Positions 17,478 through 23,247 of a stretch of DNA of 23,247 nucleotides are shown here, piece by piece. Within the stretch, counting starts at the first letter, position 1; each line of letters begins with the position of its first letter. Position numbers and translations under genes: made by a program. The stretch is from Burkholderiaceae bacterium. Lineage in GTDB: Bacteria; Pseudomonadota; Gammaproteobacteria; Burkholderiales; Burkholderiaceae. The notes under the pieces were generated by a model. The model had not been told where the DNA came from. It made no database searches and saw only the letters and a list, made by a program, of their open reading frames with translations. The stretch spans positions 1-23,247 of the forward strand of contig JAGOCV010000020.1 of assembly GCA_017998575.1 (NCBI GenBank), read 5' to 3'.

Positions 17478-18206
17478 ATGAGTGAGTTTGCAAGAAGCGG
17501 CGGCCGCGCCGCAGATCAGCTGCGCCCTGTCCGCATCACGCGCGGCTTCACGATCCACGCCGAAGGCTCGGTGCTGATCGAGTTCGGCCAGACGCGCGTG
17601 CTGTGCACGGCCTCGGTCGAGGAGAAAGTGCCCGGCCACAAGAAGGGCAGCGGCGAAGGCTGGGTCACGGCCGAATACGGCATGCTGCCGCGTGCCACGC
17701 ACACGCGCGGCGACCGCGAAGCCGCACGCGGCAAGCAGAGCGGCCGCACGCAGGAGATCCAGCGTCTCATCGGCCGCTCGCTGCGCGCCGTGTTCGACCT
17801 GAAGAAGCTGGGCGAGCGGACCATCCACCTCGACTGCGACGTGCTGCAGGCCGATGGCGGCACGCGCACGGCCGCCATCACCGGCGCTTTCGTCGCAGCC
17901 AGCGACGCTGTGAATACCCTGCTGGCCTCCGGCAAGCTCAAGGAATCGCCGCTCACCGGCGAGGTGGCCGCGGTATCGGTCGGCATTGTCTCGGGCGTGC
18001 CCCTGCTCGATCTCGAGTACGTCGAGGATTCGGCCTGCGGCACCGACATGAACGTCGTGATGACGGGCCTGGGCCACTACATCGAAGTGCAGGGCACGGC
18101 CGAAGGCGAAGCGTTCACGCGCCGCGAGATGGACGAACTGCTGCGCCTGGCCGAGAAAGGCATCAACGAACTGGTTTCGCTGCAGCGCCAGGCCTTGGCC
18201 GCATGA
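17478..18206 (+). CDS. rph: Ribonuclease PH
   Basis: The 242-aa product has the normal RNase PH length. Its motifs are [28 protein letters not shown], the phosphate-binding arginines in [29 protein letters not shown], and [19 protein letters not shown]. It is a phosphate-dependent exoribonuclease that trims tRNA 3' ends. AAAGG about eight bases upstream supports the start at 17478; the longer frame upstream lies inside the phosphatase gene. The stop overlaps the rdgB start (ATGA), so the two are coupled. Confidence 0.97.
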   Translation: MSEFARSGGRAADQLRPVRITRGFTIHAEGSVLIEFGQTRVLCTASVEEKVPGHKKGSGEGWVTAEYGMLPRATHTRGDREAARGKQSGRTQEIQRLIGRSLRAVFDLKKLGERTIHLDCDVLQADGGTRTAAITGAFVAASDAVNTLLASGKLKESPLTGEVAAVSVGIVSGVPLLDLEYVEDSACGTDMNVVMTGLGHYIEVQGTAEGEAFTRREMDELLRLAEKGINELVSLQRQALAA

Positions 18207-18808
18207 AGCTCGTGCTCGCATCCAACAACGCCGGCAAGCTGGCGGAACTGCAGGCGATGTTCGCGCCACTGGGTGTGGAGCTCGTGCGCCAGTCCGAACT
18301 GGGCGTGGGTGAGGCAGACGAGCCCTACCGCACCTTCGTCGAAAACGCGCTGGCCAAGGCGCGCCATGCCGCGGCAGCCACCGGCCTGCCGGCGCTGGCC
18401 GACGACGCGGGCCTCTGCGTGCGGGCGTTCGATGGTCTGCCGGGCGTGGACACGGCCTACTACGCCACGCAATTCGGCTACGAGAAGGGCGATGCGAACA
18501 ACGTGCGCGCGCTGCTCGAGCAGATGGCAGGCATCGTAGACCGCCGCGCCGCGCTCGTCAGCACGCTGGTGGCCGTGCGCACGCCCGAAGACCCGGAGCC
18601 GCTGATCGCGGTCGGGCGCGCGGCGGGCGAGATCACGCGGGAGCCCGTGGGCAGCAACGGCTTCGGGTTCGATCCGGTGATGTTCATCCCCGCGTTCGGG
18701 CAGACCTTCGCGCAGTTGCCGGTCGAGACGAAGAACGCCCACAGCCATCGCGGCCAGGCGGCGCGCGCCATGCTGGCGCTCATGCGCGAGCGCTGGCTCG
18801 CCGACTGA
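18203..18808 (+). CDS. rdgB: dITP/XTP pyrophosphatase (RdgB/HAM1 family)
   Basis: This 201-aa protein begins [20 protein letters not shown], the HAM1 nucleotide-binding start. It continues with [55 protein letters not shown] and [13 protein letters not shown]. It hydrolyses dITP, dXTP and XTP so that deaminated purines are not built into DNA or RNA. Start and stop follow the family. It overlaps rph by four bases and is followed after 18 bp by hemW. Confidence 0.97.
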   Translation: MKLVLASNNAGKLAELQAMFAPLGVELVRQSELGVGEADEPYRTFVENALAKARHAAAATGLPALADDAGLCVRAFDGLPGVDTAYYATQFGYEKGDANNVRALLEQMAGIVDRRAALVSTLVAVRTPEDPEPLIAVGRAAGEITREPVGSNGFGFDPVMFIPAFGQTFAQLPVETKNAHSHRGQAARAMLALMRERWLAD

Positions 18809-18826
18809 CCGGCCGCGTCGTTCGCC

Positions 18827-20011
18827 ATGCAGGACATCGCGCACTACATGCGTGCCGGCACGCTGCAGCTCGCGGCGCTGCCGCCGTTGTCGCTGTATGT
18901 GCATCTGCCGTGGTGCATCCGCAAGTGTCCGTACTGCGATTTCAATTCCCATGAGGCCGCAGGCGGTGTGCCCGAGCAGCGCTATCTCGACGCCCTGGTG
19001 GCCGATCTCGATGCTGCCCTGCCGCTGGTGTGGGGCCGTCAGGTGCACAGCATCTTCATCGGCGGCGGCACGCCGAGCCTGTTCTCGCCCGAGGGCATCG
19101 ATCGGCTGATCGGCGACATCCGTGCGCGCCTCAAGCTCGAACCCGATTGCGAGATCACCCTGGAGGCCAACCCGGGCACGTTTGAGCGCGACCGCTTCCG
19201 CGCCTTCCGTGGCGCGGGCGTGACACGCTTGTCGCTGGGCGTGCAGAGCTTCAACGACGATCACCTCAAGGCTCTGGGCCGCGTGCACGACCGCGCCCAG
19301 GCGCTGGCCGCGGTGGAAGAGGCCGCCTCGGCCTTCGATACCTTCAACCTCGATCTGATGTACGCGCTGCCCGGCCAGACGCTGCAGCAGCTCGACGCCG
19401 ATCTTCGGCAGGCGCTTTCGATGTCGCCGCCGCATCTGTCCGTTTATCACCTGACGCTCGAGCCCAATACCTACTTCGCCAAGTACCCGCCGCCGCTGCC
19501 CGACGACGACACCGCCTACGCCATGCTCGACCGCATCACCGAGGCCACGGCAGCGGCCGGGCTGCACCGGTACGAGGTGTCGGCCTATGCGCGTGACGGC
19601 CACCGTTGCTGGCACAACCTGAATTACTGGCAGTTCGGCGACTACCTGGGCATCGGCGCGGGCGCGCACGGCAAGCTGAGCTTCGCGCATCGCGTGGTGC
19701 GCCAGGTGCGCTTTCGCGAGCCACGCCTGTACATGGACAACGCGCTGGCCGGCAATGCGGTCGCGCAGGAAGACGAGGTGGGCCGCGCCGACCTGCCGTT
19801 CGAATTCATGCTCGGCGCGCTGCGCCTGAAACAAGGCTTCGAGATCGCATCGTTTCCTGAACGCACAGGCCTGCCGCTCAATGCCATCGCGCGCGGGCTC
19901 GACGAGGCACAGGCACGCGGCCTGATCGAGCGCGACGGCGCGTGGGTCCGGCCGACCGAGCGCGGGCTGGACTTCCTCTCCGATCTGCAGTCGGTCTTCC
20001 TGCCCGCGTAG
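18827..20011 (+). CDS. hemW: HemW-type radical SAM heme chaperone
   Basis: The 394-aa product has the radical SAM cluster motif at C30, C34 and C37 (HLPWCIRKCPYCDF). Next come the GGGTPS motif and TLEANPG, then LSLGVQSFNDDHLKALGR and CWHNLNYWQFGDYLGIGAGAHG, all typical of HemW. The C-terminal HemN-like domain ends near PTERGLDFLSDLQSVFL. The extra SAM-binding cysteine of true HemN is absent (CxxxCxxC followed by Phe), supporting HemW, which binds and delivers heme, rather than coproporphyrinogen dehydrogenase. A later start at 18848 is possible. tRNA-Ser follows 15 bp after the stop, with no terminator seen between. Confidence 0.95.
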   Translation: MQDIAHYMRAGTLQLAALPPLSLYVHLPWCIRKCPYCDFNSHEAAGGVPEQRYLDALVADLDAALPLVWGRQVHSIFIGGGTPSLFSPEGIDRLIGDIRARLKLEPDCEITLEANPGTFERDRFRAFRGAGVTRLSLGVQSFNDDHLKALGRVHDRAQALAAVEEAASAFDTFNLDLMYALPGQTLQQLDADLRQALSMSPPHLSVYHLTLEPNTYFAKYPPPLPDDDTAYAMLDRITEATAAAGLHRYEVSAYARDGHRCWHNLNYWQFGDYLGIGAGAHGKLSFAHRVVRQVRFREPRLYMDNALAGNAVAQEDEVGRADLPFEFMLGALRLKQGFEIASFPERTGLPLNAIARGLDEAQARGLIERDGAWVRPTERGLDFLSDLQSVFLPA

Positions 20012-20026
20012 AATCGGCCGCCTTGC

Positions 20027-20116
20027 GGAAGCGTGGCAGAGCGGTTGAATGCACCGGTCTTGAAAACCGGCGACGTTTCGCGACGTCCGTGGGTTCGAAT
20101 CCCACCGCTTCCGCCA
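20027..20116 (+). tRNA. tRNA-Ser (TGA)
   Basis: This 90-nt class II tRNA has acceptor GGAAGCG/CGCTTCC, discriminator G and an encoded CCA. The anticodon stem is CCGGT/ACCGG with loop CTTGAAA (TGA at 20061-20063). A long variable arm follows (CGACG...CGTCC region), then T-arm GTGGG-TTCGAAT-CCCAC. It decodes UCA and related serine codons. It lies between hemW and an FrmR-like gene on the same strand, so it may be cut from a longer transcript. Confidence 0.97.
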
Positions 20117-20157
20117 GTTCCCCCGAAATCCGCCACGCGCTCACGGGACTCGTCACG

Positions 20158-20436
20158 ATGCCTCATTCCGCCGAAGAGAAGAAACGGGTGGTCACCCGCC
20201 TGCGGCGCATCCGTGGCCAAGCCGAGGCACTGGAGCGCGCTGTTCAGGCGGGTACCGATTGCGGCGCGCTGCTGCAGCAACTGTCCGCCCTGCGTGGCGC
20301 CACCACCGGCCTCATGGCGGAAGTGCTCGACAGTCATTTGCGCGAAACCTTCGGCGTTGCGGGGGATCGACCCGAGGGAGTCGAAGACACCGAAATCGAC
20401 CGACTGGTCGGGATTTTCCGCACCTACCTGCGCTGA
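20158..20436 (+). CDS. FrmR/CsoR-family (metal or formaldehyde) sensing repressor
   Basis: The 92-aa protein starts MPHSAEEKKRVVTRLRRIRGQAEALERA, the all-helical DUF156 fold. Pro2, His3, Cys35 (TDCGALL) and His60 (DSHLRETF) are present. Pro2 plus Cys35 is the formaldehyde-reactive pair of FrmR, whereas RcnR-type nickel/cobalt sensors also use His64, here Thr. I therefore favour an FrmR-like aldehyde sensor over a metal sensor, without proof. Such repressors bind DNA as tetramers and release it on modification. No formaldehyde dehydrogenase or metal exporter is adjacent. The gene starts 41 bases after tRNA-Ser with no promoter evident. Confidence 0.9.
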   Translation: MPHSAEEKKRVVTRLRRIRGQAEALERAVQAGTDCGALLQQLSALRGATTGLMAEVLDSHLRETFGVAGDRPEGVEDTEIDRLVGIFRTYLR

Positions 20437-20486
20437 TTGAAGGACTGCCACGAGGCGGCTCTCCCCGATCCCGCAAGACGGCCTTT

Positions 20487-20523
20487 CAGTCTGCCGCGCC
20501 AAGGATTGGCAGTCTGCCGCGCC
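20487..20523. repeat. Two exact 14-bp direct repeats upstream of the response-regulator genes
   Basis: CAGTCTGCCGCGCC occurs at 20487-20500 and again at 20510-20523, with start-to-start spacing 23 bp, about two helical turns. The repeats lie 22 bases before the first possible ATG of the REC-Hpt gene. Same-face tandem sites are typical for response-regulator binding, so autoregulation is plausible but not shown. Confidence 0.6.
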
Positions 20524-20545
20524 GACGCACTTCGCCGGACGTACG

Positions 20546-21355
20546 ATGACCCGCCAATCGCACGAGGCGACTCGCCGCCGCCATCCGATGAATTTCCGTG
20601 CTTTCCATGCCGCCGGTTCTGGACATACAGCACTCACCGGCGCCGTCCGCGACTGTCTGATCGTCGATGACGATCCCGTCTCGCGCCGATCCATCGCGCA
20701 CCATCTCACGCGCCTGGGGGTCAAAGTCCGCGAGGTCGACGCCGCCGAGTCCGCCTTCGGCATCTGGCGCCAATGGCGTCCTTCCGCCGTGCTGATCGAT
20801 TGTGTTCTGCCCGGAGGGGACGGCTACGGCCTTGCCGGCTCGATCCGCGAACACGAACGGCGTCGGCCTGGCGATCTGCGCAGCCTGCTGATCGCCGTCT
20901 CGGGACAATCCGACCCTGCCCACTGGCGCCGTTGCGAGCGGGCTGGAATGGATGGGGCGCTGGCCAAGCCGGCGCGTGTGACCGACGTCGTTCGCAGCCT
21001 GGGCCTCGGCGGTACGAGCCGTGCAGCCGCCGAGCCGGCGCCGCCATCGCAGCACCTCGAGTTGCGCTGCCTCTATGCCAGCAGCTGCGGACCGGAACTG
21101 CAAACGGTGTTCGAGGCGCTCTCTCGGGGGCATGACGAACAAGTGCGCCACCATGCGCACCGGATCGCGGGCGCTTCGCTGGTCGTGGGCGCAACCGAAG
21201 TTGCCGCCGCCGCCCAGCGTCTGACCGAAGCCGTCCGCGACGGACTGAGCGAGGTCGAACTCGCCTCCCGCGCCGCTGCCCTTAGCCACGCCTATGCCCA
21301 TTGGCATGGGCAGAACGCGTTGCCTGCGGCCCTGCCAGGGCCGTGCATCGCATGA
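20546..21355 (+). CDS. Response-regulator receiver protein with C-terminal Hpt domain
   Basis: Counting from the in-frame ATG at 20588, a receiver domain spans ~22-140: acidic pocket CLIVDDDP, phospho-acceptor Asp71 in LIDCVLPGGDG, Ser105 in AVSGQ and Lys127 in ALAKPA. A linker rich in Ala and Pro follows. A helical segment ~155-235 holds HHAHRIAGASLVVGA, matching the histidine phosphotransfer motif, with His191 the likely phosphorylated residue. The order REC-Hpt without a kinase suggests an intermediate in a phosphorelay between an unlinked hybrid kinase and the NarL-type regulator encoded next. The ATG at 20546 or 20588 could be the start; neither has a strong Shine-Dalgarno. The stop overlaps the next gene by ATGA. 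Confidence 0.8.
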   Translation: MTRQSHEATRRRHPMNFRAFHAAGSGHTALTGAVRDCLIVDDDPVSRRSIAHHLTRLGVKVREVDAAESAFGIWRQWRPSAVLIDCVLPGGDGYGLAGSIREHERRRPGDLRSLLIAVSGQSDPAHWRRCERAGMDGALAKPARVTDVVRSLGLGGTSRAAAEPAPPSQHLELRCLYASSCGPELQTVFEALSRGHDEQVRHHAHRIAGASLVVGATEVAAAAQRLTEAVRDGLSEVELASRAAALSHAYAHWHGQNALPAALPGPCIA

Positions 21356-22026
21356 GCGGATCTGGTGCTCCTTCGACGGCCGGGCCCGGGCTCGGCCGGG
21401 CGAGCGGCGCGCCTTTGCATGTCGTGGTGCTGGACGACCACGCAGTCGTGCGCTTTGGCCTCGAGCTGCTGGTCCGGCAGAGCACGCGCCTGCGCTGGGG
21501 CGGCAGCGCGGCCACCAGCGCCGAACTGGTCGCGCTGCTATCCAGCGCGCCCTGCCATGTTCTGGTGCTCGACTACGAACTCTCCCCCGACGAGCTCGAT
21601 GGCTGGGGCCTGGTGAAGATCCTCCGCGTGCGCTTTCCGCATGTGCGCATCCTGGTCTATACCGCGCATCTCGACGCATCGGCGGAGCTGCTCATGCGCA
21701 AGGCTGGAGCGCATGGGTTCGTCGCGAAAAGCGGTGATCTGACGCATCTGCTGCAGGTGCTCGAAGCTGTGGCGATGGGCGACGTCCATTTCTCCCAGCC
21801 CGGCGGCATCGACGAGCGAGACCAGCGCCTCTCGCAGTTGACGCCGCGCGAGATCGAAGTGCTTCGTTGCTGCCTGCAGGGCATGAGCATGACCGAGATC
21901 GCGCGCAAGTTCGTTCGCAGCGTCAAGACCGTCAGCTCGCAGAAGCACACGGCCTATCGCAAGCTGGGCATCCGAAGCGACTACGAACTGCTCAAGCTGT
22001 TCGGCAGCAACGCGTCTTCGGACTGA
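21352..22026 (+). CDS. NarL/LuxR-type DNA-binding response regulator
   Basis: The ATG at 21352 gives 224 aa. The receiver domain (~22-140) has DD28-29, phospho-acceptor Asp74 in VLVLDYELSP, Thr104 in VYTAH and Lys126 in FVAKSG. The C-terminal LuxR helix-turn-helix reads LTPREIEVLRCCLQGMSMTEIARKFVRSVKTVSSQKHTAYRKLGI. All phosphorylation residues are intact. The overlap with the REC-Hpt gene implies they form one signalling unit, probably receiving phosphate from that Hpt. The overall architecture resembles BvgA/EvgA-type regulators, but the target genes are unknown and no sensor kinase is in the window. A longer frame from 21301 lies within the previous gene and is rejected. Confidence 0.93.
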   Translation: MSGSGAPSTAGPGLGRASGAPLHVVVLDDHAVVRFGLELLVRQSTRLRWGGSAATSAELVALLSSAPCHVLVLDYELSPDELDGWGLVKILRVRFPHVRILVYTAHLDASAELLMRKAGAHGFVAKSGDLTHLLQVLEAVAMGDVHFSQPGGIDERDQRLSQLTPREIEVLRCCLQGMSMTEIARKFVRSVKTVSSQKHTAYRKLGIRSDYELLKLFGSNASSD

Positions 22027-22219
22027 CCCGCGACTTCGCCTGACCCGACGCGGCTTCGCCTCGCGAACGCCCGCAAGGCGGCCACAACCTTACTCTGGTC
22101 CACATCGCGGTAGGAGAGGCTTGAAGTACTGCCACTGCGCAGACGTTCGTCGTCAAGCCTCTTGGAAAGCCGAGGTGAATGTGTGGAAGACGCCGGTTCG
22201 ATTCCGGCCAGCTCCACCA

Positions 22220-22250
22220 TCAGGGCATCCGTTCAGTGTGCGTTGATGGG
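22220..22250 (+). other. Spacer between tmRNA acceptor and coding pieces
   Basis: This 31-nt stretch separates the CCA end from the GGGG start. In permuted tmRNA genes this segment is transcribed and then removed by tRNA-type processing at both sides: RNase P makes the 5' end of the coding piece, and 3' nucleases expose CCA. It shows no coding or repeat structure. Confidence 0.7.
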
Positions 22251-22343
22251 GGGGCTGAAATGGCTATCGATTCCGCAAACTGGCCGAAGCGACCGCGCGT
22301 CAAATGCAAACATGACGTCAAACATGATGCAAACCCAGTAAAG

Positions 22344-22385
22344 GCCAATGAACCTTACTACTTGATGAGCGCTGGCGCCGTCTGA
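22344..22385 (+). other. tmRNA tag reading frame, ANEPYYLMSAGAV plus stop
   Basis: The resume codon is GCC (22344-22346). Five and four bases before it are T (22339) and A (22340), the U-A pair conserved upstream of resume codons in known tmRNAs. The frame encodes 13 residues and stops at TGA 22383-22385, inside a small GCCG/CGGC hairpin. It begins Ala-Asn-Glu like many tags but ends Gly-Ala-Val instead of Leu-Ala-Ala. The end is still small and non-polar, as ClpXP-type recognition prefers. The exact resume codon is inferred. Confidence 0.7.
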
Positions 22386-22488
22386 CGGCACGCGTTGATC
22401 GGGGCGCAACCTCCTCACCCGCGGCCCTTCGGGGCGCCTGGCAACAGAAGCGGGAGAGGTTCATCTTGCGGGAACGGAGGGAGCCACG

Positions 22489-22980
22489 ATGACGGACCGA
22501 GCCGAAGAAGACCCAGTCACGCCACAGATCAAAGTTCCACACGCGTGCGACCCGGTGGACCGGTGGGTTGCCGGACGCATGATCGAGGCCTGCACCTATC
22601 TGAGAGAGTCGCGCGGCCTGGCATTCTCGATCGATGACGAAGGGGAGCTCCATGTAGGCGGCCTGAGCATGGCATTGCGCAGCCTTGCTACCGATTCGAG
22701 AGGGCCTACCTATGACCCCCAAACTGCCCTGATGTGCGTGCTGCCGCGTCGCGACCGCCATGCGTCGCGGCACACGCTGGCACTGCAGCTCAATGCGCAT
22801 GCCCTCGTCAACCATGGCACGGCGCTCACGGCGATCGGCGACGGCACGCTGGTGCTGATACGTCCGATCGAGTTGCACCTGTACGACCGCATCGCGCTCG
22901 CCGCCGCCATGGCCGGGTTCGCGGATCTCGCGCAACTGACAGTCGGCCAATTGGGGCTCGAGTCGGAGATCTGGTCATGA
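22489..22980 (+). CDS. Uncharacterised 163-aa protein
   Basis: A strong Shine-Dalgarno (GGAGG, 22476-22480) precedes the ATG, so the gene is real, but I do not recognise the family. There is no signal peptide or membrane segment. The N-terminal half has a helix (DRWVAGRMIEACTYLRESRG) followed by a strand-like FSIDDEGELHVGG. The C-terminal half reads LALQLNAHALVNHGTALTAIGDGTLVLIRPIEL, then a helix. The alternation of helix, strand pair and helix loosely recalls small secretion-chaperone-like folds (CesT type), but this is only a pattern impression. It overlaps the dipeptidase gene by ATGA, so the two are probably co-translated. It follows the tmRNA gene directly. Confidence 0.8.
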   Translation: MTDRAEEDPVTPQIKVPHACDPVDRWVAGRMIEACTYLRESRGLAFSIDDEGELHVGGLSMALRSLATDSRGPTYDPQTALMCVLPRRDRHASRHTLALQLNAHALVNHGTALTAIGDGTLVLIRPIELHLYDRIALAAAMAGFADLAQLTVGQLGLESEIWS

Positions 22981-23247
22981 CGCACGAATTCGTCGATCTG
23001 GCACAACACCTGTCGGGCCTTTCGGTCGACGCTCGCTATTCGGGTCCCCACAACTTCATGGGTCGCCCCGCGCAGGGCTACCTCGAACCGTTGTGCCTGC
23101 TCACGACACAGGCGGCGCGGCGAATGGGCGAGGTGCGTGGTCAGGCGCGGGCGTTGGGGCTGGATCTGCTGGTCTTCGATGGCTACAGGCCTCAGCGCGC
23201 GGTCGATGACTTCCTGCGCTGGGTCGAAACGCCGGCCGATGCAAGGC
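22977..23247 (+). CDS. D-alanyl-D-alanine dipeptidase (VanX/DdpX family), 3' end outside window
   Basis: The first 90 residues are visible. FVDLAQHLSGLSVDARYSGPHNFMGRP matches the family start (D-x-RYxxxxNFxGRP), and LLVFDGYRPQRAVDDFLRW holds the conserved Arg71 of DGYRP that stabilises the transition state in VanX. The zinc-binding His/Asp motif lies beyond the edge. These M15D peptidases cleave free D-Ala-D-Ala. In organisms without vancomycin resistance genes they usually serve peptidoglycan recycling or nutrient use. No vanH or vanA ligase is near, so a resistance role is not implied. The start overlaps the preceding gene. Confidence 0.9.
   Translation, partial: MTHEFVDLAQHLSGLSVDARYSGPHNFMGRPAQGYLEPLCLLTTQAARRMGEVRGQARALGLDLLVFDGYRPQRAVDDFLRWVETPADAR

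Larger units (their letters stand above)
22115..22461 (+). ncRNA. ssrA: Circularly permuted (two-piece) tmRNA gene
   Basis: The order is reversed relative to one-piece tmRNA. First comes the acceptor piece: a perfect 10-bp hairpin (22115-22124 with 22153-22162), the T-arm GCCGG-TTCGATT-CCGGC (22192-22208), then CAGCTCC, A and CCA ending at 22219. After a 31-nt spacer, GGGGCTG (22251-22257) pairs with CAGCTCC over seven pairs, including G3-U70, the alanine identity signal. TTCCGCA (22271-22277) can pair with TGTGGAA (22182-22188), a P2-like helix. A pseudoknot-like stem (CGTCA/TGACG, 22298-22317) and A-rich loops precede the tag frame. After the tag come a hairpin around the stop codon and a larger hairpin with a TTCG loop (22408-22461). 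Ends are estimates; the 3' hairpin may lie outside the mature RNA. tmRNA with SmpB rescues stalled ribosomes and tags the unfinished protein for proteolysis. Confidence 0.8.

Noticed and set aside
22190..22219. Genomic-island attachment site (a duplicated tmRNA 3' end)
   Set aside because: Considered first because only a 3' end is visible upstream, but the matching GGGGCTG 5' half and tag frame lie directly downstream and no integrase is present.
22111..22219. Selenocysteine tRNA (selC)
   Set aside because: The 5' GGAGAGG cannot pair with the 3' CAGCTCC acceptor end, and no anticodon arm with TCA in a 7-nt loop forms.
21981..22220. Minus-strand frame beginning MVELAGIEPAS
   Set aside because: This is the familiar spurious translation of the reverse complement of a tRNA/tmRNA 3' end.
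22179..22385. 68-codon plus-strand frame as a protein gene
   Set aside because: It has no ribosome binding site and runs through the tRNA-like T-arm and acceptor; only its last 13 codons matter, as the tmRNA tag.
1..23247. CRISPR array, rRNA genes, complete insertion sequences or prophage genes
   Set aside because: No regularly spaced repeats, rRNA sequence, transposase or phage structural genes were recognised.

Overview
The window is GC-rich, densely packed DNA of a betaproteobacterium, most likely order Burkholderiales (an Alcaligenaceae-like relative). The basis is gene content and gene order: mutM-dynamin-mutY, rapZ-recN-nadK against hrcA, yicC-gmk-rpoZ-spoT against greB, and kinase-PP2C-rph-rdgB-hemW. 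These are core housekeeping blocks of that order. The genus cannot be fixed from the sequence alone.

Layout: (1) 1-1467, minus strand: the N-terminal part of an exported TPR protein, running off the left edge. (2) 1507-5476, plus strand: mutM, a dynamin-like GTPase and mutY; the two glycosylases of the 8-oxoguanine repair system flank the GTPase. (3) 5511-8969, minus strand: nadK, recN and rapZ, tightly coupled. (4) 9000-10110, plus strand: hrcA and a CAU-anticodon tRNA. (5) 10130-10468: a decayed TetR regulator between two tRNA genes, then tRNA-Arg(ACG) with its terminator and greB. (6) 11243-15467, minus strand: yicC, gmk, rpoZ and spoT, with a hairpin terminator between rpoZ and spoT. (7) 15557-20011, plus strand: a Ser/Thr kinase and PP2C phosphatase pair, rph, rdgB and hemW, then tRNA-Ser(UGA) and an FrmR/CsoR-type repressor. 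(8) 20546-22026: a REC-Hpt protein and a NarL-type response regulator with overlapping genes, preceded by a 14-bp direct repeat. (9) 22115-22461: a region without an ordinary protein gene that reads as a circularly permuted, two-piece tmRNA gene. (10) 22489-23247: an unrecognised 163-aa protein overlapping the start of a VanX/DdpX-like D-Ala-D-Ala dipeptidase cut by the right edge.

The most interesting element is the permuted tmRNA. A perfect T-arm and CAGCTCC-A-CCA acceptor end come first. About 30 nt later GGGGCTG begins the other half and forms the seven-pair acceptor stem, including the G3-U70 pair that marks alanine tRNAs. A tag frame reading ANEPYYLMSAGAV follows, preceded by the U(-5)A(-4) signature. 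The tag does not end in the usual LAA.

Most genes work in basic maintenance: oxidative DNA repair, double-strand break repair, NADP synthesis, RNA processing, the stringent response, nucleotide-pool cleaning and heat-shock control. Signalling is represented by the kinase/phosphatase pair and the phosphorelay pair.
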